Positions 53,106-63,376 are shown, counted from the first letter of the stretch. The stretch: 64,000 bases of DNA from Ramlibacter alkalitolerans (GCF_016722765.1 NZ_JAEQND010000002.1:124001-188000), one strand, 5' to 3'. The notes: generated from the letters alone by a model not told the origin. A program made the numbers and translations.

Positions 53106-56100
53106 GGCGGCAGGCCTTCCGCGCGGCCCAGTGGACGCTGCGCATCATCCTGAACCTCGGCCTGCTGCTGATCCTGGTGGCCGCTGCGCTGTGGTGGTGG
53201 TCCGGCCGCGAAGGATCGCTCGACTGGCTGCTGCACCGCATCGGGGGCGGCCCCCTGCAGAGCGAGGGTGTGGAGGGTTCGATCCGGCACGGCTGGAAGA
53301 TCCGCCGCATCGTCTGGGAGCGCGACGGGCTGCGGCTGGAAGCCGAGGACATCCGCCTCGAGTGGCAGCCGCTGGCCCTGTTGAACAAGACGCTGCAGCT
53401 CGAACGGGTGCAGGTCGCGCGCGCCCGCGTGACCGATCGCCGGCCCGCCAGCCAGGAGCCGCTCAAACCCCCGACGGACCTGCGCCTGCCCTGGCGCGTG
53501 AACGTCGAGGACCTGCAGGTGCGCGAGCTGGCGTACGACGGCCGCTTCCAGTTGCAGGCCCGCGGGCTGGCCGGTGGCTATGCCTTCGACGGCCTGCACC
53601 ACCGCATCGCCCTCAAGTCCCTGCACATCGCCGGCGGCGACTACAGCGGCGAAGCCCGCATGCTGGCGCTGCCGCCGATGACGCTGGATGCGAAGCTGGC
53701 GGGGCGCTTCCAGGCCCCGGTGCCGGGGCGCGAGGAGCGCGTGCCGATCGCGTTCCGCCTGCAGGCGCAGGGGCCGGCGACGCGCTTCGACGCCCGCGCC
53801 GAGCTGCAGGTCGTGCAGCCGCGGCCGGAAGACGGCGTGCTGCCGCAAGCCACGGCGACGGCGCGCATCACGCCCTTCGATGCGATGCCGGTGCCGCAGG
53901 GCCAGGCCGATTTCCGCCAGCTCGATGCGGCGCTGTTCTGGCCGCAGGCGCCGCGCACGCGCCTGTCCGGGCACGTGGAAGTGGCGCCGCAGGCCGATGC
54001 GAGCTGGGCGCTGCGCGGCGAGGTGCGCAACGGCCTGCCCGGCCCCTGGGATGCCGGGCGCTTGCCGATCGAAGCGCTGCAGGCCGAAGGCGACTGGCGC
54101 GGCGGCACGGCGCTGGTGCGCAGCCTGAAGGCGCAGGCCGGCGGCGGGACGCTCACGGGCGAGGGCAGCTGGAAGGAGCGCGGCTGGCATTTCGCCGGCC
54201 GCGTCGCGGGTGTCGATCCCTCGCAGCTGCACGGCCGCCTGGCGCCGCTGCCGCTGACCGGGCCGGTGGAGCTCGAGGGCGAGCAGGGCGCGATCGGTTT
54301 CGTGCTGTCGCTCAAGGCGGGCGCGCCGCGCGCCCCGGCGCGGCGCGGCAAGGGTCCGGCCGCCGGTGTGCTGGCCGCCGCGGGCGCACTCGAACTGCGC
54401 GATGTCTCGGCCCAGGGGCGCTGGGCCGGCGATGCGCTGTCGCTGTCCATGCTGCGCGTGCGCACGGCCGATGCCAGCCTGGACGGCAAGCTGGAACTGC
54501 AGCTGGCGCAGGCGGCCGGCAGCGGGCAGCTCGAACTGCAGGCGCCGGGGCTGCGCGCCAGCGCGCGCGGCACCTTGTCGGAAACCCGCGGGCAGGGCAA
54601 TGCCGACATCAGCGCCAGCGACCTGGCGCAGGCGCAACGCTGGCTGGCGCGCTGGCCGGGGCTGGCGGGCACGCTCAAGGGCATGGCCTTGCGCGGCAAC
54701 GCGCAGGGGCAGCTCGCATGGCAGGGCGGCTGGCGCGACCCGGCGCTGCAGGGCCGCGTGACGGCGCGGTCGCTGGCCTGGCAGCCGGCCGGGGGGCCGG
54801 ATGCGCCGCCGCCGTGGCTGCTGCGCGAAGCCTCCCTCAGCCTGCAGGGGCGGCTGCGCAACGCCGCCCTGGAACTGCGTGCGCAGGCGCAGCAGGGGCA
54901 GCGCCAGCTCGATCTCACCGGCTCCGGCCAGCTGGCCGGGACGCTCGGGGCCAAGCCCGCGTGGAGCGGGCAGGTCGCGAGCCTCGCGCTGACCGTGCAC
55001 GATCCGGCGCTCACGCGCGATGCCTGGCGGCTGCAGTTGCAGCGGCCGGTGGACTGGCGGCTGCAGGGCGAGAGCTTCACCCTGTCGGCGGGCGAAGCCT
55101 TGCTGCGGGCGCCCGCGATGCGCAGCGGTTCCCCGGCGATCGACGCCGTGCTGACCTGGACGCCGGTGCGGCGCGAGCGCGGGCAGCTCACCACCTCCGG
55201 CCGGCTGGCCGGCCTGCCGCTCGCGTGGATCGAGCTGTTCGGCGGTCCGCAGCTTGCAGGCTCGGCGCTTTCCGGCGACATGGTGTTCGACGCCCAGTGG
55301 AACGCCGTGCTGGGCGAGACGCCGCGCATCGAAGCCACGCTGGCACGGGTGCGCGGCGACGTCAACGTGCTGGCCGAGAGCATCGATGGTGCGGCGGCAC
55401 GGGTGACCGCCGGCGTGCGCGATGCGCGCGTGACGCTCCGCACCCAGGGCGAGCAGGTCGTGCTGAACCTGCTGTGGGACAGCGAACGGGCCGGCCACGC
55501 CGAGGGCGAGATCCGCAGCCGGCTGGCCCGTAGCGCCGACGGCGGCTGGGAATGGCCGGCGCAGGCGCCGCTGGCCGGGCGGGTGCAGGCGCAGCTGCCG
55601 CGCATCGGCGTCTGGTCGCTGCTGGCGCCGCCGGGGTGGCGGCTGCGCGGTTCGCTCACGGCCGACATCGGCGTCGCCGGCACGCGCGCCCAGCCGCAGC
55701 TCTCCGGCCCGGTGCAGGCGGACGATCTGGCGCTGCGCTCCGTCGTCGACGGCATCGAGCTGCGCAACGGCCGCCTGCAGGCGCAGCTCGCCGGCCAGAA
55801 GCTGGTGGTGAGCGAATTCCTGCTGCGCGGCAGCGAGGAGGGCGGCGCCGGCGGCGGCAGCCTGGTGGCCTATGGCGAAGGGTCCTGGACGGCCGGGGGC
55901 GCGGTGTTCGAGGCGCACGCGCAGCTGTCGCAATTGCGGGCCAGCATCCGCAGCGACCGCCAGCTCACCGTCTCGGGGCCCGTCGAGGCGCGCATGGGCC
56001 GCGACGGCACCACCGTCACGGGGCAGCTGCGCGTGGACCGCGCCCGCATCCAGATCCCGGACGAGACCCCGCCGCGGCTGGGCGAGGACGTGGTGGTGCG

Positions 56101-56908
56101 CAACGCGCCGGGCGTCGCCGCGACCGAGGCCGAGCGCCGCCTGCGGCCGGCGCCCAGCGAGGGCACGGGCCGCACGGTGACCATGAAGGTGAGCTTCGAC
56201 CTCGGCAACGATTTCCGCGTCAGCGGCCGCGGGGTGGACACGCGGCTGACCGGGACGGTGCAGATCGAGGGCGCATCGGCGGGCGGCCTGCCGCAGCTCT
56301 CGGGCCTGGTCCGCACCGCCGGCGGGACCTACGAGGCCTACGGCCAGCGCATGAACATCGACCGGGGCGAGCTGCGCTTCACCGGCGCGCCCGACAACCC
56401 GGCGCTGGACATCCTCGCGATCCGGCCCAACCTCACGCCGAAGGTCGGCGTGCAGGTGACCGGCCGCGCGCAGTCGCCGCACGTGGAGCTGTACTCGGAA
56501 GCCGGCCTGTCGGAAGCCGAGACCCTGTCGTACCTCGTGCTGGGGCGCTCCTCGGCGGGCGGCGGCGCCGAGACGGCGCTGCTGCAGCGCGCGGCCACCG
56601 CGCTGCTCGCCGGCCGCGGCGGCACCGGCAAGGGCATCGCCGGCAAGCTCGGCCTGGACGACGTGACCGTGCGCTCCGACGGCACCGCCGGCGCCGTGGT
56701 GCGCGTGGGCAAGCGCTTCGCCGACAACTTCTACGCCGCCTACGAGCGCAGCCTGTCGGGCGCCATGGGCACGCTGTTCATCTTCTACGACGTCTCGCAG
56801 CGCGTGACGGTGCGTGCCGAAGCGGGCGAGCGCGCCGGCCTGGACCTGATCTTCACCTTCGCGTTCGACGGCCTGGGCCGCAGGAAGGCGAGCGAGCCCA
56901 CCCGCTGA
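53102..56908 (+). CDS. tamB: TamB, translocation and assembly module protein
   Basis: 1268 residues from a TTG that overlaps the tamA stop. N-terminal membrane anchor (about 13-32), long beta-strand-rich AsmA-like body, and the C-terminal TamB (DUF490) domain with [24 protein letters not shown] and SYLVLGRSS. Spans the periplasm; partner of TamA. Extremely GC-rich, with long frames open on the opposite strand that I regard as shadows. Confidence 0.93.
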   Translation: MRRQAFRAAQWTLRIILNLGLLLILVAAALWWWSGREGSLDWLLHRIGGGPLQSEGVEGSIRHGWKIRRIVWERDGLRLEAEDIRLEWQPLALLNKTLQLERVQVARARVTDRRPASQEPLKPPTDLRLPWRVNVEDLQVRELAYDGRFQLQARGLAGGYAFDGLHHRIALKSLHIAGGDYSGEARMLALPPMTLDAKLAGRFQAPVPGREERVPIAFRLQAQGPATRFDARAELQVVQPRPEDGVLPQATATARITPFDAMPVPQGQADFRQLDAALFWPQAPRTRLSGHVEVAPQADASWALRGEVRNGLPGPWDAGRLPIEALQAEGDWRGGTALVRSLKAQAGGGTLTGEGSWKERGWHFAGRVAGVDPSQLHGRLAPLPLTGPVELEGEQGAIGFVLSLKAGAPRAPARRGKGPAAGVLAAAGALELRDVSAQGRWAGDALSLSMLRVRTADASLDGKLELQLAQAAGSGQLELQAPGLRASARGTLSETRGQGNADISASDLAQAQRWLARWPGLAGTLKGMALRGNAQGQLAWQGGWRDPALQGRVTARSLAWQPAGGPDAPPPWLLREASLSLQGRLRNAALELRAQAQQGQRQLDLTGSGQLAGTLGAKPAWSGQVASLALTVHDPALTRDAWRLQLQRPVDWRLQGESFTLSAGEALLRAPAMRSGSPAIDAVLTWTPVRRERGQLTTSGRLAGLPLAWIELFGGPQLAGSALSGDMVFDAQWNAVLGETPRIEATLARVRGDVNVLAESIDGAAARVTAGVRDARVTLRTQGEQVVLNLLWDSERAGHAEGEIRSRLARSADGGWEWPAQAPLAGRVQAQLPRIGVWSLLAPPGWRLRGSLTADIGVAGTRAQPQLSGPVQADDLALRSVVDGIELRNGRLQAQLAGQKLVVSEFLLRGSEEGGAGGGSLVAYGEGSWTAGGAVFEAHAQLSQLRASIRSDRQLTVSGPVEARMGRDGTTVTGQLRVDRARIQIPDETPPRLGEDVVVRNAPGVAATEAERRLRPAPSEGTGRTVTMKVSFDLGNDFRVSGRGVDTRLTGTVQIEGASAGGLPQLSGLVRTAGGTYEAYGQRMNIDRGELRFTGAPDNPALDILAIRPNLTPKVGVQVTGRAQSPHVELYSEAGLSEAETLSYLVLGRSSAGGGAETALLQRAATALLAGRGGTGKGIAGKLGLDDVTVRSDGTAGAVVRVGKRFADNFYAAYERSLSGAMGTLFIFYDVSQRVTVRAEAGERAGLDLIFTFAFDGLGRRKASEPTR

Positions 56909-56912
56909 AGCT

Positions 56913-57443
56913 TCAGCGCAGGTCGAACACCAGGCAGGTCGTCGTCGCGTGCGCGTACAGGGTGCCGTCGGGGCCCGTGAGCCGCGCCTCCGCCGTGGCC
57001 AGCTGGCGGCCGCAGTGCACCACCTTGCCTTCGGCCCGCACCCGCTGCACCTTCGGCCCGATGGCCCGCACCAGGTTGACGCCCAGTTCCGCCGTCGTGT
57101 AGCCGCGGCCGGCCGGCAGCATGGTGTGCACCGCGCAGCCCAGCGCCGAATCGAGCAGGGTCGCGTACCAGCCGCCGTGCACGCCGCCCATGGGGTTGGC
57201 ATGCGCCGGGCCCGGCGTGCCCTGGAACACGGCGCGGCCCTCGTCGGCCTCGACCAGCAGGAAATCGAGCGTGCGCGCGATCGGCGCGCCCGGCAGCTCG
57301 CCGCGCAGCAGCGCCTGCATCACTTGCAGCCCGCTGCGGCCGGCGAACTGCCCGGGCGGGACCACGCCCCAGCCGGCGCCGGCCTGCAGCCGGGCGCCGA
57401 GCTCGCGCTCGCGTGCGAGCCATTCTTCCAACAGGTCTGCCAT
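56913..57443 (-). CDS. PaaI-type hotdog thioesterase
   Basis: 176 residues. Hotdog-fold segment NPMGGVHGGWYATLLDSALG with the HGG...D active-site pattern, followed by GRGYTTAELGVNLVR and GRQLATAEARL. Hydrolyses acyl-CoA thioesters; substrate unknown. Converges with tamB (4-nt gap). Confidence 0.88.
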   Translation of the reverse strand: MADLLEEWLARERELGARLQAGAGWGVVPPGQFAGRSGLQVMQALLRGELPGAPIARTLDFLLVEADEGRAVFQGTPGPAHANPMGGVHGGWYATLLDSALGCAVHTMLPAGRGYTTAELGVNLVRAIGPKVQRVRAEGKVVHCGRQLATAEARLTGPDGTLYAHATTTCLVFDLR

Positions 57444-57627
57444 TCGGGTCTCCAGGATTTCAAGTCAGTGGATCATGGCTCGGCATTTGGCGTCGGCCTA
57501 CAAGCCGATGAGCCGCGGGCCGGCGCTGGCCATGGGAATGTTCGCCATGGCTCATGCGTCGGCGTACTACCATCGGACTCACATGCCAGGTGCACAGTCT
57601 TACCATGTTGGCACCCAGAGCGAATCC

Positions 57628-57825
57628 ATGGCAGTGAAACCCGCCCGTCTGACCCTGCTGATCGACGCGGACAAGAAAAAGGCCTTCGAGGCGCTGTGTG
57701 CCTCGCAGGACATCACGGCTTCCCAGGTGGTCCGGCAACTGATCCGCGAATACCTCGCCAGGCACGGCGTCACGCCGACCTATACCTCGAACCGGGCGGA
57801 CGCATCGAACGCACCGGCCGGATAG
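57628..57825 (+). CDS. Small ribbon-helix-helix protein 1
   Basis: 65 residues: ARLTLLIDADKKKAFEAL forms the beta strand and first helix, ITASQVVRQLIREYL the second helix, the CopG/Arc layout. Likely a DNA-binding regulator. About half its residues match the next gene. No toxin gene is adjacent. The frame is open further upstream (possible ATG at 57475), but that part has no counterpart in the paralogue, so the shorter start is chosen. Confidence 0.75.
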   Translation: MAVKPARLTLLIDADKKKAFEALCASQDITASQVVRQLIREYLARHGVTPTYTSNRADASNAPAG

Positions 57826-57834
57826 TCCACCCCG

Positions 57835-57884
57835 TGGCGATGGGAAAGCAATTACATTCCGATGGACATCAGGACCCATCGCCA
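57835..57884. promoter_or_regulatory. Inverted repeat between the two RHH genes
   Basis: Perfect 10-nt arms TGGCGATGGG (57835-57844) and CCCATCGCCA (57875-57884), the second ending at the base before the ATG of gene 2 and following its AGGA. It could fold in mRNA and mask the ribosome-binding site, or be an operator. Confidence 0.6.
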
Positions 57885-58085
57885 ATGGAGCTCAAGACCG
57901 CCCGGCTCACCATCCTCATCGACCCGGGGAAGAAGCAGGCTTTCGAGGAACTGTGCCGCACGCAGGACATGACGCCCTCGCAGGTGGTGCGGCGGCTGAT
58001 CCGCGACTTCATGGAGCAGCAGGAGGCGCTGGCGCCCCGCCGTGCACCGGCACGCAAGCCGGCCGCCACGCGCCGCGCCCGCTGA
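57885..58085 (+). CDS. Small ribbon-helix-helix protein 2
   Basis: 66 residues, paralogue of the preceding gene: ARLTILIDPGKKQAFEELC and MTPSQVVRRLIRDFM align with it; the tail is basic (RRAPARKPAATRRAR). Likely nucleic-acid binding. A weak AGGA lies 10 nt before the ATG, inside the inverted repeat 57835-57884. Converges with dgoA. Confidence 0.78.
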   Translation: MELKTARLTILIDPGKKQAFEELCRTQDMTPSQVVRRLIRDFMEQQEALAPRRAPARKPAATRRAR

Positions 58086-58104
58086 AGCGCAAGCCGCGCA
58101 GCCG

Positions 58105-58749
58105 TCACGCGCGCACGGTCCCGGCCCAGGCATCGGCGAAGGCGCGCGCCATGCGGCTCACCTCCTCGGGTGCCGTCCCCGGCTTGTAGAGCGCCGAGCC
58201 GATGCCGAAACCATCCGCGCCCGCAGCCAGGTAGGACGCCATGGTCGCCGGCGCGATGCCGCCCACCGGCAGCAGCGGCACAGCAGCCGGCAGCACCGCA
58301 CGCAGCGCCTTGACGGCGGCAGGTGGAATCATCTCGGCCGGAAAAAGCTTGAGTGCGGCGGCGCCGGCTTCCAGCGCGGCGAACGCTTCCGTCGGCGTCA
58401 TCACGCCGGGGACGCACACCATGCCGGACCAGCTGGCGGCCCGCACCACGCGGGCGTCGAAATGCGGTGACACGACCAGGCGGCCGCCGGCTGCATGCAC
58501 CGCCCGCACCTCGTCCTCGGTGCGCACGGTGCCGGCGCCGACCACCGCGCCCGGGAAGCGGCGCGCCAGCCGCGCGATGCTCTCCAGCGGCTGCGGCGAA
58601 TTGAGCGGCACCTCGAACACGCGCCAGTTCGCGTTCCACAGCGCGTCGCCCACCGCGTCGGCTTCGGCCGGCGTGAGGCCGCGCAGGATCGCGACCAGCG
58701 GCAGCTCGTCGAGCGCGCGCTTCCAGGCTTGCGCCAGCAGCGGGTTCAT
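58105..58749 (-). CDS. dgoA: 2-dehydro-3-deoxy-6-phosphogalactonate aldolase
   Basis: 214 residues, KDPG/KDPGal aldolase fold: VAILRGLTPAEA, FEVPLNSPQPLESI, GAGTVRTEDEV and Schiff-base Lys in ALKLFPAE. The LNSP in place of Eda's LRTP marks the DgoA branch. Splits KDPGal to pyruvate and glyceraldehyde 3-phosphate. Overlaps dgoK by 4 nt. Confidence 0.92.
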   Translation of the reverse strand: MNPLLAQAWKRALDELPLVAILRGLTPAEADAVGDALWNANWRVFEVPLNSPQPLESIARLARRFPGAVVGAGTVRTEDEVRAVHAAGGRLVVSPHFDARVVRAASWSGMVCVPGVMTPTEAFAALEAGAAALKLFPAEMIPPAAVKALRAVLPAAVPLLPVGGIAPATMASYLAAGADGFGIGSALYKPGTAPEEVSRMARAFADAWAGTVRA

Positions 58750-59633
58750 GACTTCTGCAGCGTGCGGGCGAGCGCCCAGTGGCCGCGCCAGGTGGCTTCC
58801 GAGCCGAGGCTGCGCGACTGGCAGCCGAGCGTGCGCAGGGCCAGCGCGTAGCGTTCGGTGAGCGCCGGCGCGCCGATCAGCACCACCTCCAGGCCGTGCA
58901 GGGCGCGCGAGCGCAGTTCCTCGCCGATGACGAGGCCCGAGAGATAGCTGGGCAGCGCCTGCGTGGGCAGCCGGCCGAACAACGCCAGCGTGCGCGCGCT
59001 GAACGCGCTGTGCAGCAGCGAGCGGGCCTGCTGCGCGTGGTGCACGCCGCGCAGGAAGGCGGCCTCTTCCAGCGGACCGTCTTCTTCGGGCAGGGTGCGC
59101 GCGAGGATCGAGTGCTGCCGCAGCAGCGCGTAGAACTCGCCCGACATGAAGGTCGCGAAGGACTGCACGCGGCCGTCGGCCACGCGCACCCACTTGCAGT
59201 GCGTGCCGGGCAGCACGAACATGCCGGCCTGCAGGCGCAGCAGGTCCATCGCGCCGAACACCTGCACTTCCTCGCCGCGCATGGCGTCCGGCGTGTCCAG
59301 GAATTCGAAGCGCAGCCCGGGCACCAGCGCGATGCGCTCCGGCTCGATCCAGGCGAGCGCGCGCGAGAGGTCCGTGAAACCGGCGGGGCAGCTGCAGTAG
59401 GGCGCTTCCTGCCAGCCCTGGCGGCTGCCGGCCATGCCGCTCACGAGGCACAGGGCCTCGGGCTGGTGCAGCCAGTCGCCGCAGGTTTCGCGCAGGATGT
59501 CGGGGAAGGCGCCGGCGGGCACCGTCAGGATGCCGCGCTCGGAGGACCGTTCCTCCAGCACCGTCCCGTCGGCGTCGACGCGGGCGACGCGCAGGGAGGA
59601 CGTGCCCCAGTCGACGGCGACGAGCGGGCGCAT
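58746..59633 (-). CDS. dgoK: 2-dehydro-3-deoxygalactonokinase
   Basis: 295 residues of the DgoK family: N-terminal VAVDWGTSSLRV nucleotide loop, GMAGSRQGWQEAPY, and LPGTHCKWV. Phosphorylates KDGal to KDPGal. Between the dehydratase (1-nt gap) and dgoA (overlap), so the three form a pathway operon. Confidence 0.93.
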   Translation of the reverse strand: MRPLVAVDWGTSSLRVARVDADGTVLEERSSERGILTVPAGAFPDILRETCGDWLHQPEALCLVSGMAGSRQGWQEAPYCSCPAGFTDLSRALAWIEPERIALVPGLRFEFLDTPDAMRGEEVQVFGAMDLLRLQAGMFVLPGTHCKWVRVADGRVQSFATFMSGEFYALLRQHSILARTLPEEDGPLEEAAFLRGVHHAQQARSLLHSAFSARTLALFGRLPTQALPSYLSGLVIGEELRSRALHGLEVVLIGAPALTERYALALRTLGCQSRSLGSEATWRGHWALARTLQKS

Positions 59634-59634
59634 G

Positions 59635-61371
59635 TCAATGATTGTCGCGGGGCACGAAGGAGCCGCGCTTGCCCACCAGGAAGTCGAGGTCCGCGCCTTC
59701 GTCGGCCTGCAGCACGTGGTCGGTGTACAGCTTCCAGTAGCCGGAGGAAAGCGGCGGCTGCGGCGGCTTCCATTCGGCCAGCCGGCGCGCCAGTTCCTCG
59801 TCGCCGATCTCCAGGTGCAGCCGACGCTTGGGCACGTTCAGCTCGATCATGTCGCCGTTGCGCACGATGGCGAGCGGGCCGCCGGCGGCGGCTTCCGGCG
59901 CGGTGTGCAGCACCACCGTGCCGTAGGCCGTGCCGCTCATGCGCGCGTCGCTGATGCGGACCATGTCGGTGATGCCCTTGCGCAGGATCTTGGGCGGCAG
60001 CGGCATGTTGCCGACTTCGGCCATGCCGGGGTAGCCCTTGGGACCGCAGTTCTTCAGCACCAGCACGCAGGTCTCGTCGACGTCGAGGTCCTCGTCGTCG
60101 ATGCGGCGGTGGAAGTCCTCGATGTCCTCGAACACCACGGCGCGGCCGCGGTGCACCATCAGCTCCGGCGTGGCGGCGCTGGGCTTGATCACCGCGCCGC
60201 GCGGCGCCAGGTTGCCGCGCAGCACGGCGATGCCCGCTTTCTCCTTGAACGGCGCGGCCAGCGGCTGGATCACTTCCTTGTTCCAGTTCTGCGCGCCCTC
60301 GATGTTCTCGCCGACGGTCCGGCCGTTGGCGGTGACGGCGTCCAGGTGCAGCGCGTCGCGGATCTCGTTCATCACGACCGGGATGCCGCCGGCGTAGCAG
60401 AAGTCCTCCATCAGGTGCTGGCCGGAGGGCTGCAGGTTGACCAGGCAGGGCATCTCGCTGCCCAGGCGGTCGAAGTCCTCGATGGCGAGCTCGACGCCGA
60501 TGCGGCGCGCGATGGCGATCAGGTGGATCACGGCGTTGGTCGAGCCGCCGATGGCGGCCAGCGTGCGAATCGCGTTCTCGAACGCCTTGCGCGTGAGGAT
60601 GGAGGAGAGCTTCTGGTCCTCGTGCACCATGTCGACGATGCGGCGGCCGGCCATGCGGGCCAGCACGTTGCGGCGGCCGTCGACGGCGGGATACGCCGCG
60701 TTGCCCGGCAGGCCCACGCCCAGCGCCTCGACCATGCTGGCCATGGTGGAGGCCGTGCCCATCGTCATGCAGTGGCCGTGGCTGCGGTGCATGCAGCTTT
60801 CGGCTTCGAAGAAGTCCTGCAGCCGCAGCGTGCCGGCGCGCACCTGCTCGCTCATGCTCCACACGCCGGTGCCCGAGCCGAGTTCCTGGTCGCGCCACTT
60901 GCCATTGAGCATGGGGCCGCCGGAGACGCCGATGGTGGGGATGTCGACGCTGGAGGCGCCCATGATCAGCGAGGGCGTCGTCTTGTCGCAGCCCATGAGG
61001 AGCACGACGCCGTCGACGGGGTTGCCGCGGATCGATTCCTCGACGTCCATGCTGGCGAGGTTGCGATAGAGCATGGCGGTGGGACGCAGCAGCGTCTCGC
61101 CCAGCGACATCACGGGGAATTCGAGCGGGAAGCCGCCCGCCTCGTAGACGCCGATCTTGACCTGCTCGGCGAGCGTGCGGAAGTGCGAGTTGCACGGCGT
61201 GAGCTCGCTGAAGGTGTTGCAGATGCCGATGACGGGCCGGCCGTCGAACTGGTCGTGCGGCACGCCCTTGCCCTTGACCCAGCTGCGGTAGGCGAAGCCG
61301 TCGCGGTCCTGGCGGCCGAACCATTGCTGGGAACGGAGTTCTTCGGGTCTTTTCTTGCGGGGAGGGGTCAT
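59635..61371 (-). CDS. IlvD/Edd-family sugar-acid dehydratase
   Basis: 578 residues from MTPPRKKRPEEL. Cluster cysteines in ICNTFSELTPCN, LMGCDKTTPS and HGHCMTMGTAST; DARMSGTAYGT at the C-terminal end. The length and motifs are closest to L-arabinonate/D-xylonate-type dehydratases, not to dihydroxy-acid dehydratase. Next to dgoK-dgoA it most likely dehydrates D-galactonate (or a related aldonate), replacing the enolase-type DgoD. Substrate is inferred from context. Confidence 0.88.
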   Translation of the reverse strand: MTPPRKKRPEELRSQQWFGRQDRDGFAYRSWVKGKGVPHDQFDGRPVIGICNTFSELTPCNSHFRTLAEQVKIGVYEAGGFPLEFPVMSLGETLLRPTAMLYRNLASMDVEESIRGNPVDGVVLLMGCDKTTPSLIMGASSVDIPTIGVSGGPMLNGKWRDQELGSGTGVWSMSEQVRAGTLRLQDFFEAESCMHRSHGHCMTMGTASTMASMVEALGVGLPGNAAYPAVDGRRNVLARMAGRRIVDMVHEDQKLSSILTRKAFENAIRTLAAIGGSTNAVIHLIAIARRIGVELAIEDFDRLGSEMPCLVNLQPSGQHLMEDFCYAGGIPVVMNEIRDALHLDAVTANGRTVGENIEGAQNWNKEVIQPLAAPFKEKAGIAVLRGNLAPRGAVIKPSAATPELMVHRGRAVVFEDIEDFHRRIDDEDLDVDETCVLVLKNCGPKGYPGMAEVGNMPLPPKILRKGITDMVRISDARMSGTAYGTVVLHTAPEAAAGGPLAIVRNGDMIELNVPKRRLHLEIGDEELARRLAEWKPPQPPLSSGYWKLYTDHVLQADEGADLDFLVGKRGSFVPRDNH

Positions 61372-61439
61372 GCGCAGGGTTCCGTGGAAGTGCTGGGCCA
61401 ATTATGTGCCGGTGCGGATGCGGAGCGCTGGGCGGAGTC

Positions 61440-61529
61440 GTAGGCTGGTGGTGAGCCTTGCGAACCCCAGCGATGCGCGAGCGCGGCGAAGCGCTGGGGT
61501 TCGGCCTTCGGCGCTCACCGCCAGCCTAC
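61440..61529. repeat. Dispersed hairpin repeat, family B copy 3
   Basis: Complete element with GTAGGCTGG / CCAGCCTAC outer arms and GAACCCCAGCG / CGCTGGGGTTC inner pair, between the permease and dehydratase genes on the same strand. It probably separates transport and catabolic genes or attenuates readthrough. Confidence 0.85.
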
Positions 61530-61550
61530 AAAAGGCCGCCAACCCTGCGG

Positions 61551-62423
61551 TTACTCCTTCACCGCCCCCGTCAGCCCCGAAACGTAGTACTCGACGAAGA
61601 ACGAATAGATCACCGCCACCGGTAGTGACCCGAGCAGCGCCCCCGCCATCAGCGGCCCCCAGTGGTACACGTCGCCTTCGACCAGTTCGGTCACCACGGC
61701 CACCGAGACCGTCTTGACCTCCGACGAGGAGACGAAGGTCAGCGCGTAGATGAACTCGTTCCAGGACAGGGTGAAGGCGAAGATCGCCGCCGAGATCAGC
61801 CCCGGCACCGACAGCGGCAGCACGATCTTCCACAGGATCTGCAGCCGGCTGGCGCCATCGATCAGGGCGCATTCCTCCAGCTCGAACGGGATCGAGCGGA
61901 AGTAGCCCATGAGCAGCCAGGTGGCGAAGGGAATGAGGAAGGTCGGATAGGTGAGGATCAGCGCCCAGCGCGTGTCGAACAGCCCCAGCTTGAACACGAT
62001 CGCCGCCAGCGGAATGAACAGGATCGACGGCGGCACCAGGTAGGCCAGGAAGATCGACAGCCCCACCTGCTTGGAGCCGCGAAAGCGCAGGCGTTCGATC
62101 GCATAGGCCGCGAGCACCGAGCAGAGCAGGGAGACGAAGGTGGAGACGATGGACACCACCATGGTGTTCCACAGCCAGGCCGGGTAGTCGGTGTGGAACA
62201 GCAGCTTGTCGAAGTGCGCCAGCGTCGGCCCGATGATCCAGAACGGGTTGCCGTCGCGCGCGAGCAGTTCGTGGTCCGGCTTGAAGGACGTCACCGCCAT
62301 CCAGTAGAACGGGAACAGCAGCACGAACACGAAGATCGCCAGCGGCAGGTAGAGCGTCACCGTTCGCCGGGGCAGCGAACTGAGGTAGTTCATGCCCTGG
62401 CTGCCGTCGTCCTGGGCTTTCAT
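61551..62423 (-). CDS. Carbohydrate ABC transporter permease (MalG type)
   Basis: 290 residues, six membrane helices, with the EAA loop ELEECALIDGASRLQILWKIVLPLS. CUT1-family permease, inner membrane. Starts within the stop of the other permease (4-nt overlap); ATG at 62393 is an alternative start. Likely imports a sugar or sugar acid for the dgo-type enzymes downstream. Confidence 0.92.
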   Translation of the reverse strand: MKAQDDGSQGMNYLSSLPRRTVTLYLPLAIFVFVLLFPFYWMAVTSFKPDHELLARDGNPFWIIGPTLAHFDKLLFHTDYPAWLWNTMVVSIVSTFVSLLCSVLAAYAIERLRFRGSKQVGLSIFLAYLVPPSILFIPLAAIVFKLGLFDTRWALILTYPTFLIPFATWLLMGYFRSIPFELEECALIDGASRLQILWKIVLPLSVPGLISAAIFAFTLSWNEFIYALTFVSSSEVKTVSVAVVTELVEGDVYHWGPLMAGALLGSLPVAVIYSFFVEYYVSGLTGAVKE

Positions 62424-63376
62424 GCGTCGCTCGCTCCTTGTTGCCAAGCCCGCCGCTGCAGGCCGAAGTAGGAAAAGAGGATGGCCGCGAGCAGGAAGGG
62501 CACCATCGCGATGGCGATGGCCGCGCCTTCGCCCAGGGCGCCGCCGGGGATCGCGCGCTGGAACGACAGCGTCGCCATCAGGTGGGTGGCGTTGAGCGGG
62601 CCGCCGCGCGTCAGCACGTAGATGAGCTGGAAGTCGGTGAACGTGAACAGCACCGAGAAGGTCATCACCACCGCGATGATGGGCGTGAGCAGCGGCAGCG
62701 TGATGTAGCGGAATCGCTTCCAGCCCCCGGCGCCGTCGATGGCCGCGGCCTCGTAGAGCGAGGGCGGGATCGTCTGCAGGCCGGCCAGCAGCGTGATCGC
62801 CACGAAGGGCACGCCGCGCCAGATGTTGGCCGCGATGGTCGACAGCCGCGCGTTCCACGGGTCGCCGAGGAAGTCGATGTAGTGGTCGATCCACCCCAGC
62901 TTCATGAGCGTCCAGCTCACGATGGAGAACTGCGAGTCGTAGATCCACCAGAAGGCGATCGCCGACAGGGCGGTGGGCACGATGTACGGCAGCAGGATCA
63001 CCGTGCGGAAGAAGGTCTTGAACGGGATGCGCTCGTTCAGCAGCACGGCGAGCCACAGGCCCAGCACGAACTTGATGACGCTCGCGACCGCGGTGTAGAA
63101 CAGGGTGTTGAACAGCGCCAGCCGCGTGACGCTGTCGCCCCACAGGTAGGTGTAGTTGTCCCAGCCTATCCACTCGCCGCCGCGGCCGATCTTGGTGTCC
63201 GTGAAACCGAGCCACACGCCGAGGCCGAGCGGATAGGTGAGGAACAGCAGCAGCAGCACCGCCGCAGGGACCATGAAGAGCAGGCCCAGCAGGTTGCGGC
63301 TGTTGCCGAGCCGGTGCCGCCGCACGGGCCGGGCGCGGCCGGCCACTTCCGCTGGATGGATCGCGCCGGCCTCCAT
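62420..63376 (-). CDS. Carbohydrate ABC transporter permease (MalF/UgpA type)
   Basis: 318 residues, six membrane helices, with the EAA loop SLYEAAAIDGAGGWKRFRYITLP. CUT1 family. 6 nt downstream of the solute-binding protein gene and overlapping the second permease. No ATPase gene is in the window; it may be upstream of the binding protein or elsewhere. Confidence 0.92.
   Translation of the reverse strand: MEAGAIHPAEVAGRARPVRRHRLGNSRNLLGLLFMVPAAVLLLLFLTYPLGLGVWLGFTDTKIGRGGEWIGWDNYTYLWGDSVTRLALFNTLFYTAVASVIKFVLGLWLAVLLNERIPFKTFFRTVILLPYIVPTALSAIAFWWIYDSQFSIVSWTLMKLGWIDHYIDFLGDPWNARLSTIAANIWRGVPFVAITLLAGLQTIPPSLYEAAAIDGAGGWKRFRYITLPLLTPIIAVVMTFSVLFTFTDFQLIYVLTRGGPLNATHLMATLSFQRAIPGGALGEGAAIAIAMVPFLLAAILFSYFGLQRRAWQQGASDA

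Noticed and set aside
53048..57202. Long open frame antisense to tamB
   Set aside because: Same shadow effect; TamB is well supported on the plus strand.
57608..57624. Sigma-54 promoter upstream of the first RHH gene
   Set aside because: TGGCACC is present, but the following GC is two bases too close and no TTGC-like -12 element exists.
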